A stretch of DNA of 64,000 nucleotides from Rhizobiales bacterium Ga0077525 (GTDB taxonomy: Bacteria > Pseudomonadota > Alphaproteobacteria > Rhizobiales > Xanthobacteraceae), in the NCBI GenBank assembly GCA_001464835.1, contig LNDS01000028.1:62001-126000 (forward strand), given 5' to 3'. Shown here one piece after another: positions 1 to 8,088 of the stretch. Position 1 is the first letter of the stretch; each line of letters starts with the position of its first letter. The position numbers and the translations under genes were made by a program. The notes below the pieces were generated by a model, which was not told the DNA's origin, did not search any database, and saw nothing but the letters and a program-made list of their open reading frames with translations.

Positions 1-577
1 CCAAACCGGTGGCGATCAAGGTGCCCATGCTGGCGCTGCGCGTCTCGCGCAGCCAGCGATCGACCGCGCTGACGTTGGGGCGGCGATAGAGAACGGCGCT
101 GTCGAGGTGATGGGTCGCGGCACAGATCGCCGGCAGCTCCCAGTTCGCCAGATGTGACGCAAAGATCAAAGCCGGTTTGCCGTCGTCGCGCAGTTTGTTG
201 AAGCGTTCGGTATCGGCCGGACGGAATTCGACGCGGCTCGATTTTTCCAGATGATCGGCATCGTAGTCCCACAGCCGGTCGAGCTGGGCGAATTCGGCGC
301 CGGCGCGCCCGACATTATCCCAGACGCCGCGGAGGAGGATGTCGATTTCCGCGGCGGACTTTTCGGGGAAGGCCAAAGTCAGTTGCTCGCGGGCGATCCG
401 GTTCTCCTTGAACAGCGGCCCGACGCCGCGCGCTATCCAGCCGGCAAAATTCGCGGTGGCATCGAGCGGGGCGATGCGCAGCAGCTTGAGCAGGCCGACG
501 GCGAGGGCGCCGCCGACGGCATCGCCGGTGCTTTTCAGGGCTCTGCGAAGCCTCAGCTTCGTTCTGAGCGACAGCAT
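1..577 (-). CDS. lpxXL: Lipid A biosynthesis acyltransferase (LpxXL type), 3' end beyond window
   Basis: Partial gene running off the left edge; only about the first 192 residues are present. The protein fits the LpxL/HtrB family of inner-membrane acyltransferases: the family signature HLANWE (H-x4-E) is at about residue 140, followed by RRPN. In rhizobia the last gene of the acpXL operon transfers the very-long-chain hydroxy fatty acid from AcpXL to lipid A, and the same gene order is seen here. The start is the ATG whose A is also the last base of the preceding dehydrogenase stop (TGATG overlap), so the two are translationally coupled. The specific function rests on position in the cluster; family membership is clear. 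Confidence 0.85.
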   Translation of the reverse strand, partial: MLSLRTKLRLRRALKSTGDAVGGALAVGLLKLLRIAPLDATANFAGWIARGVGPLFKENRIAREQLTLAFPEKSAAEIDILLRGVWDNVGRAGAEFAQLDRLWDYDADHLEKSSRVEFRPADTERFNKLRDDGKPALIFASHLANWELPAICAATHHLDSAVLYRRPNVSAVDRWLRETRSASMGTLIATGL

Positions 578-1599
578 CAGAAGTTCACGATTACTTTGCC
601 GAACACCTGGCGGCCTTCAAGGCGATCGAGGCCACGTTCGAAATCGGCGAGAGCGAACTCGCTGTCGATGATCGGCGCCATGCCGCCTTCAATCTTGGCG
701 AGGCAGTCGCGGATGTTGCGCATGTTGCAGCCGAAGGAGGCGAGTATCTTGTACTGCTGCTGGAACAACTGCATCAGATTGATGGTGACGGTCGGACCTG
801 CGGTCGAACCGCAGGTGACCAGACGGCCGCCGCGCTTGAGGCAGAACAGCGAGGCGTTGAAGCCTTCGCCGCCAACATGCTCAAACACGACATCGACGCC
901 TTTCTTCTTGGTGATCTTGCGCACGACGCCTTCGAAGCGTTCGGTCTTGTAATTGATGATGTGGTCGGCCCCTAACGCCTTGGCTTTCTCGGCCTTGGCG
1001 TCGTCACCGACGGTGGTGATGACAGTACAGCCCAAAGCCTTGGCCATCTTGATGGCGACCGAGCCGATGCCGGAGCCGGCGGCGTGCACCAGGACGGTCT
1101 CGCCCGGCTTGAGCTTGGCATTGTCGAACAGCATGTGCTCGGTGGTGCCGAAGGCGATCGGTGCGCAGGCGGCGTCGCGCAATGAAACATTCGCTGGCAC
1201 CGGGATGACAAGCCGCGCCGGCAAATTGATCAGGTCGCGGGCAAAGCCGTCGAGATGAAAGCCCATGATGCCGCCGACGTTTTCGCAAAGATTGTCGCGG
1301 CCTTCCTTGCAAGCGGCGCACTGGCCGCAGGTCATCGCGCCATACATCACGGCCTTGTCGCCAACTTTGAAGTTCTTGACGCCTTCGCCGACCGCGGCAA
1401 TCTCGGCCGACGCTTCGGCGCCGACGACCAGCGGCAGCTTGCGCTTGGTGAAGGCCATGCCGCGAAAGCCCCAGACGTCGAGATGGTTGAGCGCAACCGC
1501 CTTGATGCGGACCTGCACTTCGCCTTCGGCCGGCGGCGCCGGATCGGGCGCTTCGACGAGTTCGAGCTTGCGGTCGCCGATGAGCTGGAGTTGGCGCAT
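577..1599 (-). CDS. Zinc-type alcohol dehydrogenase of the acpXL cluster
   Basis: Medium-chain dehydrogenase/reductase of 340 residues. The N-terminal GroES-like half carries the structural-zinc cysteine cluster (CGQCAACKEGRDNLC, about residues 95-110). The C-terminal Rossmann half has the cofactor-binding stretch VHAAGSGIGS near residue 170. This gene sits between fabF1 and lpxXL, where rhizobial acpXL operons carry a dehydrogenase usually called adh2XL. Its role in very-long-chain fatty acid synthesis is not firmly known; reduction of an acyl intermediate is a reasonable inference. It starts with ATG 38 bases after the fabF1 stop and overlaps lpxXL by one base. Confidence 0.88.
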   Translation of the reverse strand: MRQLQLIGDRKLELVEAPDPAPPAEGEVQVRIKAVALNHLDVWGFRGMAFTKRKLPLVVGAEASAEIAAVGEGVKNFKVGDKAVMYGAMTCGQCAACKEGRDNLCENVGGIMGFHLDGFARDLINLPARLVIPVPANVSLRDAACAPIAFGTTEHMLFDNAKLKPGETVLVHAAGSGIGSVAIKMAKALGCTVITTVGDDAKAEKAKALGADHIINYKTERFEGVVRKITKKKGVDVVFEHVGGEGFNASLFCLKRGGRLVTCGSTAGPTVTINLMQLFQQQYKILASFGCNMRNIRDCLAKIEGGMAPIIDSEFALADFERGLDRLEGRQVFGKVIVNF

Positions 1600-1637
1600 G
1601 GTTCTTCTTCAAAAATTGTCGTGTGAGAGCAGAGGCT

Positions 1638-2912
1638 TTAGTGAGCCGGCTCCAAACCCATCACCAGCGACACGTTCTGCCCGCCGAAGCCGAAGGAGTT
1701 CGACAAAGCGTGCGTCACGCGGGCGTCGCGCGCCTTGTTCGGCACGACGTCGAGCATGATGGCGGGGTCGGGTATGTCGTGGTTGATGGTCGGCGGAATG
1801 CGCTGGTTCTGAAGCGTCAGCAGCGAAAACACGGCCTCGACCGCGCCGGCCGCCGACAGCGTGTGGCCGATCATCGATTTGTTCGACGAGATCGGCACGT
1901 TCCTGACGCGCTCGCCGATGACGGTGGAGACGCCGAGATATTCCATCTTGTCGTTTTCCGGCGTCGAGGTGCCGTGCGCGTTGACGTAATCGATGTCGTC
2001 GGGCGTCAGTCCCGCATCCTTGATGGCGCTGGCGATGCAGCCGATGATCGGCTTGCCGTCGGGGCTGGAGCGGGTGCGGTGGAAAGCGTCGGTCATCTCG
2101 CCGACGCCTTCGAGCACGCCGATGATCCTGGCGCCGCGCGCTGTCGCCGAATCGTAGCTTTCCAGCACCAGGGCGCCGGCGCCTTCGGCCATGACGAAGC
2201 CGTCGCGATTTTTGGAGAACGGCCGCGACGCTGCCGCCGGATTGTCGTTGCTGGTGGACAGCGCCGACAAAAGCGAGAAACGGATCAAGGCTTCCGGGTT
2301 GATCGAGCCGTCGGTGCCGATGCACAGCGCCGCGTTGGTTTCGCCGCGGCGAATCGCCTCGACCCCGAGATGAATGGCGGTGGCGCCGGAGGCGCAGGCG
2401 GTCGACAGCGAAATCGGCGAGCCCTGCGTGCCGAATTTATCGGCCAGGTGATCGGCGACCGAGCCGAACAGAAAGCGGCGATGATAGGCCGGAAACTGCG
2501 TCGCCACGCGCAACAGGTCGGCGTAAGTCATCTTGTCGTTGCCGCCGGAGCGGCTGCCGACTTCAATGCGCTGCGGCCACTCGATCTCGATCGGCGGCAC
2601 CGCGAGGAAGAGGGGACCGGGGAAATTGCCGCGGCTGCCGATGCCGGATTCGGCGATGGCTTCCTCGGCCGCCAGATCGGCGAAGGATTCACACAAGCCC
2701 GCCGTCGAGGGCTGCGTGTTCAAAAAGTCGATGGTGCCGGCAATGCGGGTCTTCAGGCCGTCGGTCGGGAAGCGGGTGATGGCGCGAATGCCGGATTCGC
2801 CGGCGGTCAGTTTGGCCCAGTTGTCGGTCTTGCCGGCGCCGAGAGAGGTGACGACGCCAAGCCCGGTGACGACGACAAGCGGGCGGCCGTGTTTGTCTTT
2901 ACCGGTTGCCAT
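1638..2912 (-). CDS. fabF1XL: Beta-ketoacyl-ACP synthase II of the acpXL cluster
   Basis: FabF-type condensing enzyme of 424 residues, about normal length. It keeps the full catalytic set: nucleophilic Cys in STACASG, His in NAHGTSTP, the Lys in SNKSMIGH and the second His in the same stretch. It should elongate the acyl chain on the dedicated carrier AcpXL toward the 26-28 carbon chain typical of rhizobial lipid A. The ATG lies 14 bases after the stop of the neighbouring FabF-like gene. Because that neighbour lacks the catalytic Cys, this subunit is probably the active half of a pair. Confidence 0.92.
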   Translation of the reverse strand: MATGKDKHGRPLVVVTGLGVVTSLGAGKTDNWAKLTAGESGIRAITRFPTDGLKTRIAGTIDFLNTQPSTAGLCESFADLAAEEAIAESGIGSRGNFPGPLFLAVPPIEIEWPQRIEVGSRSGGNDKMTYADLLRVATQFPAYHRRFLFGSVADHLADKFGTQGSPISLSTACASGATAIHLGVEAIRRGETNAALCIGTDGSINPEALIRFSLLSALSTSNDNPAAASRPFSKNRDGFVMAEGAGALVLESYDSATARGARIIGVLEGVGEMTDAFHRTRSSPDGKPIIGCIASAIKDAGLTPDDIDYVNAHGTSTPENDKMEYLGVSTVIGERVRNVPISSNKSMIGHTLSAAGAVEAVFSLLTLQNQRIPPTINHDIPDPAIMLDVVPNKARDARVTHALSNSFGFGGQNVSLVMGLEPAH

Positions 2913-2926
2913 CTGCGTGCTCTCCG

Positions 2927-4138
2927 TCAGCCGACACGTTCAACGAGCGCGAGCCCCTCGCCACGCCAATGCCCGACGCCGGTCACCACGACCTGGTCGA
3001 CTTTACCACCCATCGGCTTTTCCAGCCCGCTGGCATCGGCCGGCGGAAAGAACCGATCCTGGTTCAGCGCAACGGTCGCCAGCGCGATATTCATGGCGAA
3101 CTGCGGCTCCATCGCATGACCGACATAAGACCCGGTGGCGCGAACGGCAAGATCGCCATTTGGCTTTAGAACATTGGCTTCCAGAAAGGCGCGCTCTTCG
3201 GCGGTCGCCGCCGCGGCGCCCGACGCGCCGGACAGGACGGCAGTGTGTCCCGGCTTGATCTTGTCCTTGATCTTGTCCCACAGCCGCGAAAGCGCGGCCG
3301 TCGCGGCTCCCGGCTTGCGGTTGGAGCGGTCGGAATGGACAGCGGTCAGGCGCGCCAAAGGCTTGGCGCCGCGCGCCTCGGCATGGTCGCGCGCTTCAAT
3401 GACAAGGAAAGCGCCGAGCGAGCCGAGCGCAAAGCCGCCGTTTTCCGCGCCGCGCTCCCAAACCGTCTTGTATGGCTCCTTGAGGCAGTTGCCGCCGAAT
3501 TCATACAGCAGAAGCAAATCGGGCCGCTCGCCATTATGCGCGCCGCCGACAAGCGCGATGTCGCTTTGGCCGGCGGCGATGCGCGACAGCGCAATGCGCA
3601 CCGAATCGACGCCGGAGGATTCCTCGCCCATGAAGGTGCGCGATGAGCCGGTGACGCCGTGCACGATCGAAATATTGCCGGCCAAGAGATTGGACAATTG
3701 CGCGAGAAACAAAGTCGGGCGCAGGTCGCCCGTCAGCTTCTCGTTCAGGAAAGCGTCAGGATTGGCCGCATGCGGCATACCGCTGAGAATCGTGGCGTCG
3801 ACATTGAGATCGCGCTCGCCGCCGCCGGCCGACACGATCATGTCGATGTGAGAGAGGATATCGGGCTGGCCTTTGACGCCGGCGGAATCCAGCGCGAGGC
3901 CCGCCGCGTACGTGCCGATGCGCTGCCAGGCTTCCATCTGGCGCTGGTCGCCCTTCTTCGGGATCTGGCTGTCGAAATTGATCGGCGCGATCGGATGGAC
4001 GACGAATGGCGGGTAGTCCGCAGGACCAGCCGTTGGCTTTCCTTCCATCAGCTTCTGCCAATGGGCGTCGCCGCCTTCGCCAAGACAGGAAACGATACCG
4101 ATGCCGGTGATCCAGGCCTCGCGCGGGGCGTCAGCCAT
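2927..4138 (-). CDS. fabF2XL: FabF-like protein without catalytic cysteine
   Basis: Ketosynthase-fold protein of 403 residues in the second FabF position of rhizobial acpXL operons. Aligned by eye with fabF1XL, the nucleophile motif TACASG becomes GEESSG, so Cys is replaced by Glu (about residue 173). The first catalytic His motif is also lost (VLSGASGA where NAHGTSTP is expected). The second His is kept (YVGHAM). The protein therefore resembles a chain-length factor more than an active synthase, and pairing with fabF1XL is a reasonable inference. The start overlaps the end of fabZXL by 8 bases, which indicates coupled translation. Confidence 0.85.
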   Translation of the reverse strand: MADAPREAWITGIGIVSCLGEGGDAHWQKLMEGKPTAGPADYPPFVVHPIAPINFDSQIPKKGDQRQMEAWQRIGTYAAGLALDSAGVKGQPDILSHIDMIVSAGGGERDLNVDATILSGMPHAANPDAFLNEKLTGDLRPTLFLAQLSNLLAGNISIVHGVTGSSRTFMGEESSGVDSVRIALSRIAAGQSDIALVGGAHNGERPDLLLLYEFGGNCLKEPYKTVWERGAENGGFALGSLGAFLVIEARDHAEARGAKPLARLTAVHSDRSNRKPGAATAALSRLWDKIKDKIKPGHTAVLSGASGAAAATAEERAFLEANVLKPNGDLAVRATGSYVGHAMEPQFAMNIALATVALNQDRFFPPADASGLEKPMGGKVDQVVVTGVGHWRGEGLALVERVG

Positions 4139-4604
4139 CGGCGCGCGCCTCGATCTTCAATCCGATGCTTTCGGCCAGCTTGCGCATTTCTTTGGCGACC
4201 TGGTTATTCGGGAAATCGAGGATGCGCAAAGTCAGCGTGGCGTCGGAGACGACCTTGCCATCGCAGCGAATCTTGGCGTTGAGTACCGCATAGCCGGAGC
4301 CTTCGTGCTCAAGATGCGAGCTGATCGACAAGACCTGCCCGGGCAGCACGAAAGTGCGCATTTTGGCTTCCTTCACCGAAGCGAGGAAAGCCATGCGTTT
4401 GAACTCGTTGGCGGCGACAACCAGCCAGCCCGAGGTTTGCGCCATCGCCTCGATCAAAAGGACGCCCGGCATCAGCGGATAGCCGGGGAAATGACCTTCG
4501 AAGATCGTACAGTCGGTTGGGACTGTCGCCTCGCATGTGATCTTGCGATCGGCGAGATTGAGATCGACGATGCGATCGATGAGCTGGAAGTACTCGATCC
4601 GCAT
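4131..4604 (-). CDS. fabZXL: 3-hydroxyacyl-ACP dehydratase (FabZ type) of the acpXL cluster
   Basis: Hot-dog fold dehydratase of 157 residues with the FabZ/FabA signature GHFPGYPLMPGV at about residues 37-48, which carries the catalytic His. It removes water from 3-hydroxyacyl-AcpXL during chain elongation. The ATG at 4604 is chosen because it lies 13 bases after the acpXL stop and gives the usual family length; a longer reading frame open to 4748 would overlap acpXL by more than 130 bases and is rejected. The gene is co-directional and tightly packed between acpXL and fabF2XL. Confidence 0.92.
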   Translation of the reverse strand: MRIEYFQLIDRIVDLNLADRKITCEATVPTDCTIFEGHFPGYPLMPGVLLIEAMAQTSGWLVVAANEFKRMAFLASVKEAKMRTFVLPGQVLSISSHLEHEGSGYAVLNAKIRCDGKVVSDATLTLRILDFPNNQVAKEMRKLAESIGLKIEARADG

Positions 4605-4617
4605 GAGGTGTTGAGCT

Positions 4618-4899
4618 TCAGGCTCCCTTGGCAGCGACGAGTTCGTCGATGCGGACGGCAAGATTTTTGAGGACGAAATACTGGTCCGTCGTGGCTTTGC
4701 CGTCGTTGACTTCCTGCGTCCACTGTTCGAGCGGCAGTTTGATGCCAAAGGCCTTGTCGATGGCGAAGGCGATATCGAGGAAATCCAGGCTGTCGATGCC
4801 GAGATCGTTAATCGCGTGGCTTTCGGGGGTAATGGAATCGCGCGGAATATCGCAGGTTTCGGCGATGATATTGGCGATCGCTTCTAACGTGTCGGACAT
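4618..4899 (-). CDS. acpXL: Acyl carrier protein AcpXL
   Basis: Acidic carrier protein of 93 residues with the phosphopantetheine attachment motif GIDSLDFLD (Ser at about residue 37). It is slightly longer than housekeeping ACP, as AcpXL proteins are. In rhizobia AcpXL carries the growing 27-hydroxyoctacosanoate-type chain that is later moved to lipid A. It is the first gene of the minus-strand operon acpXL-fabZ-fabF2-fabF1-adh-lpxXL. The promoter must lie in the 221-base spacer 4900-5120, where no clear consensus was recognised. Confidence 0.93.
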   Translation of the reverse strand: MSDTLEAIANIIAETCDIPRDSITPESHAINDLGIDSLDFLDIAFAIDKAFGIKLPLEQWTQEVNDGKATTDQYFVLKNLAVRIDELVAAKGA

Positions 4900-5120
4900 C
4901 TATAACTCTCTGATTCAATTTGAGTTCTGGCAATTGCCAAGGTGCGGACGGCTGCCCGCGCGAAATCGGCCCCGGCCCGGTTCAGTCCGGCAAGCGGTCG
5001 GTTGCCCATATACCGAAGCATGGGGTCAAGTTCAATGGTAGCAGGGATTTAATGGGAAAACGGCCCCAATCCGGGCGTTCCGGGGCCAAGAGGGGGCCTC
5101 GTTGCGCCGGGGCAGCGTTT

Positions 5121-5441
5121 TCACCAGCGATTTCGCGGAATTTCCACGTTGATGGGGCTACAGCCGCGCCGCCCGCTCAAGACGCAATCCTGATCCTTTC
5201 GCATCCGGGCCATGGTGTCGGCCAGCCAATAGCCGGCGGCGATCAGCAGAAGCACGAAGACGAAGGCCGCCAGATTGACCAGCATCCGGTGCCGATAATC
5301 GTCGGGGCTATCATCACGCTCATATTTGTCGAGTCCCGGCGCGGTGGTGGCGGTCGGCCGCAAATGGACCGCCGCCTGGCCGCGGCGAAAGCTCAATATG
5401 CGCGCTTCTCGCTTGTACGGTTGCGATTGATCCGGTGGCAT
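5121..5441 (-). CDS. Small conserved single-pass membrane protein
   Basis: Protein of 106 residues with a hydrophilic, Arg-rich N-terminal half, one strongly hydrophobic segment at about residues 53-72 (LVNLAAFVFVLLLIAAGYWL) and a short tail containing two Cys (DQDCVLSGRRGC). Similar small proteins with a conserved Cys-x-x-Gly tail are common in Bradyrhizobium relatives, but no function is known to me. It is transcribed in the same direction as acpXL, 221 bases upstream, and may have its own promoter. Coding potential is supported by the coherent membrane topology and reading-frame bias. Confidence 0.7.
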   Translation of the reverse strand: MPPDQSQPYKREARILSFRRGQAAVHLRPTATTAPGLDKYERDDSPDDYRHRMLVNLAAFVFVLLLIAAGYWLADTMARMRKDQDCVLSGRRGCSPINVEIPRNRW

Positions 5442-5744
5442 GATGGCGGAATTCTACCACGCCTTGGGGCGGCTTTCGAGCTTGGCTTGGCCCGCGGTGA
5501 AGCTGGCCGTGACACTCGCCATGCGGGAGCCGGCGAAGTGGACGCCACTTGAGTAAGACGCCTTGTTGCTTCGGGGCAACAATTTTTCGTGGCGAGCGCA
5601 GGAAAGCGACATATTGTGCGTTGCCGCAGCGAAGTTCCTTGTTCCGCGTCCGGCGTTCAGCCAAAATATCTTCCGGGGCCGCAAACATAAAAATGACAGG
5701 CTCTGCCTTCCGCAACGGATGGCCGTGGGGGATTGAGGTAAGCC
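5442..5744. other. Gene-free divergent spacer
   Basis: Spacer of about 300 bases between the minus-strand small membrane protein and the plus-strand VTT/ATP-grasp gene. It should hold two divergent promoters. I see no recognisable operator, RNA gene or repeat. A GAGG ribosome-binding motif at 5735-5738 belongs to the next gene. Confidence 0.5.
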
Positions 5745-7478
5745 TTGTTTCATTCGATGACTGCGCTGGGGCAGATCCTGACGGTGGATTTGTCCGGCCT
5801 GACGAAAATCACGTCGCTGGTGATGCTGCCGTTCGCGCATGAAGATCTCGCGATCATTCTGGGCGGCTACCTGATCGTCAACAATTTGATGCCGACCAGT
5901 CTTGTGGTCCTGAGCCTCTATGGCGGCATCGTCGCCAGCGATTTCCTGCTCTATGGCATAGGGGCGGCGGCGCGTTACGTGCCGTGGCTGTCGCGCTTTG
6001 CCGTGGACGCCCGCGTGCGGCGGTTCGGCGACACGCTGCACCGCAACGTTTTCGGCGTGGTTGCGTTGTGCCGTGTGGTGCCGGGCATCGTCTTCGTCTC
6101 TTTTGTGGCCTGCGGCTGGGCGCGCGTCTCTTTGTTTCGCTTCGCCGCTGCCAGCCTGATCGTGTCGGCGCTCTATCTGCCGTTGATGCTGTACCTGGTG
6201 ATCGTGTTCGGCGACGCGCTGGAGGACAGCATCGGCATCTGGGCGTGGCCGTTGCTGTTTATCGCCATCGGCGCCACCAGTTTCGCGCGCAAGCGCATTT
6301 TCGCGTTCCGCGACCGGATCGAGCCCGACGCGGAACAGGATATGGAACCGGCGTTGCCGAACAACTGCTTCGGCATGCCGCCTTTGTCGCGCGCCGACCG
6401 CAAGGTGGCGGCGGCCGAGCGAATTCCGCCGACGCTTTTCTACATTCCGCTGGTGATCAACTGGATAAGGCTCGGCATCAAGCATGGTTCGCTCACTTTG
6501 CCGACCGCGGCCAATCCGGGCATTTTTACCGGCGGCATGTGGGGCGAAACAAAAAGCTCGTATTTTGCCGACGTCACGCCGCATGAACGGAAATGGATAG
6601 CCGATTTTGTTCTGCTCGATCGCAACCCCGATGCGGGGGATGCGACCGGCGACGTCGCGCGCGCCGAACGCATGCTCGAAGATGCCGGGCTGAATTATCC
6701 GCTGATCGCCAAGCCCGACATCGGCTGGCACGGCCATGGTGTGCGGCGGATCGACGACCGTGCGGCGCTGGCCTCCTATATCGCCAACTTCCCCGCAGCC
6801 AATAGTTTGGTCCTGCAACGCTTCGTGCCGCATCCCGCCGAGGCCGCGGTGCTCTATGCGCGGCTGCCGGGTGAGGCGACGGGGCGCATTGTTTCGTTGA
6901 CGCTGCGCTATTTCCCGCATGTCATCGGCGACGGCCGCAAGACGGTGCGCGACCTCATCGGTTCCGACGCGCGCGCGCAGTGGAAGTCCGACTTCCATCT
7001 CGGCGGCGACCCGACCCATCGCGGCGTCGGTCCGATCGATCTCGAACGGGTGCCGGAGCGGGGCGAGGTGGTTCGCATCGCGCTCATCGGCAATCAGCGT
7101 GCCGGCGGTCTTTACCGCGATGGCGCCCGGCACATCACGGCGGCGCTGGAAGCACGTTTCGACGTCATCGCCCGCAGCATGACGGAGTTTCACTATGGCC
7201 GTTTCGACCTCCGGTTCGGCAGCATCGAAGCTTTGATGCAGGCGGAGGATTTCGCCATCGTCGAGATCAATGGCATCGGCGGAGAGGCAATCGACTGCTG
7301 GGACCCGCATCTCGGCGTGCGCGAATGTTACCGCCGGCTCGCCCGGCAGCAGCATTTGCTGTTTCAGATCGGCATGCGCAACCGCGCGCGCGGCTTCCGC
7401 CCGACAGAGGTCGGCGAATTTGTCTCCAGCCTGTTCAAGCAGAACAAACTGATCCGCCGTTATCCGGCATCGGCTTAA
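5745..7478 (+). CDS. VTT (DedA-like) membrane domain fused to an ATP-grasp domain
   Basis: Protein of 577 residues in two parts. Residues 1 to about 190 are hydrophobic and resemble the DedA/VTT family, with the family-like stretch around FGDTLHRN and the RVVPGI motif near residue 120. After a linker, residues about 290-550 look like an ATP-grasp ligase domain: a nucleotide-contacting Lys in LIAKPDIGWHGHG, a LVLQRFVP segment, and the metal-binding acidic/Asn motif VEINGIGGE near residue 505. ATP-grasp enzymes join a carboxylate to an amine or thiol; the substrate here is unknown. The start is TTG at 5745, seven bases after GAGG; ATG at 5757 is the alternative. The fusion suggests ligation coupled to the membrane. 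Confidence 0.85.
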   Translation: MFHSMTALGQILTVDLSGLTKITSLVMLPFAHEDLAIILGGYLIVNNLMPTSLVVLSLYGGIVASDFLLYGIGAAARYVPWLSRFAVDARVRRFGDTLHRNVFGVVALCRVVPGIVFVSFVACGWARVSLFRFAAASLIVSALYLPLMLYLVIVFGDALEDSIGIWAWPLLFIAIGATSFARKRIFAFRDRIEPDAEQDMEPALPNNCFGMPPLSRADRKVAAAERIPPTLFYIPLVINWIRLGIKHGSLTLPTAANPGIFTGGMWGETKSSYFADVTPHERKWIADFVLLDRNPDAGDATGDVARAERMLEDAGLNYPLIAKPDIGWHGHGVRRIDDRAALASYIANFPAANSLVLQRFVPHPAEAAVLYARLPGEATGRIVSLTLRYFPHVIGDGRKTVRDLIGSDARAQWKSDFHLGGDPTHRGVGPIDLERVPERGEVVRIALIGNQRAGGLYRDGARHITAALEARFDVIARSMTEFHYGRFDLRFGSIEALMQAEDFAIVEINGIGGEAIDCWDPHLGVRECYRRLARQQHLLFQIGMRNRARGFRPTEVGEFVSSLFKQNKLIRRYPASA

Positions 7479-7554
7479 ACAGACGTCGCAATTTAAGCGC
7501 AATCGGCGGCCAAATGGCGCAAGGGCGTAATGCTCGCGCCCTCGGGAGTGACTC

Positions 7555-8055
7555 ATGAATCGTTCGGCTTTGGCCGTTGCCATTTTTTTCATTGCGGCAT
7601 CGCTGGCCGTGCCGGCCAACGCCGAGGACGTGACCATCGGCACCTTGAAGATTTCGGCGCCATGGGCGCGCGCGACGCCGAAAGGCGCTGCCGTCGGTGG
7701 CGGCTACATGACGATTACCAATACCGGCACGGCGCCGGATCGCCTGATCGGCGGCGCTACCGGCATCTCCAGCCGTTTCGAATTGCACGAAATGAGCATG
7801 GACAACGGCGTGATGAAGATGCGCGAACTGGCGCAGGGCCTCGAGATCAAGCCGGGGCAGAAAGTCGAGCTGAAGCCGGGCGGCTATCATGTGATGTTCA
7901 TGGGCTTGAAGGAGCAGCTCATGCAGGGCCAAACCATCAAGGCGACCTTGCAGTTCGAAAAGGCCGGCAAGGTCGATGTCAGTTTCGCCATTCAAGGCGT
8001 TGGCGCGCAAAGTCCTGGCAATGCCGGCGGTCATTCCGGCGGCATGAAGCACTGA
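7555..8055 (+). CDS. Periplasmic copper chaperone PCu(A)C
   Basis: Exported protein of 166 residues: signal peptide cut after about residue 23 (PANA-ED), then a PCu(A)C cupredoxin-like fold. The family copper site is visible as LHEMSM, then a Met-rich stretch (GVMKMRE) and GGYHVMFMGL. The C-terminus ends in HSGGMKH, which could also bind metal. Such proteins deliver Cu(I) to the CuA centre or other copper sites of terminal oxidases. A GGGAG ribosome-binding site precedes the ATG. The next gene converges on it. Copper handling genes recur further right (Sco protein, CcoI), but they are about 18 kb away and not in the same operon. Confidence 0.9.
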   Translation: MNRSALAVAIFFIAASLAVPANAEDVTIGTLKISAPWARATPKGAAVGGGYMTITNTGTAPDRLIGGATGISSRFELHEMSMDNGVMKMRELAQGLEIKPGQKVELKPGGYHVMFMGLKEQLMQGQTIKATLQFEKAGKVDVSFAIQGVGAQSPGNAGGHSGGMKH

Positions 8056-8088
8056 CCCGCCGCTTGCCGATGGCATCGGCGGTTTGGT

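Noticed and set aside
5454..7643. 729-residue open frame on the minus strand opposite the VTT/ATP-grasp gene
   Set aside because: It has no family sequences, is rich in Arg/His/Asp as expected for an antisense shadow of a high-GC gene, and the plus-strand gene is clearly coding.
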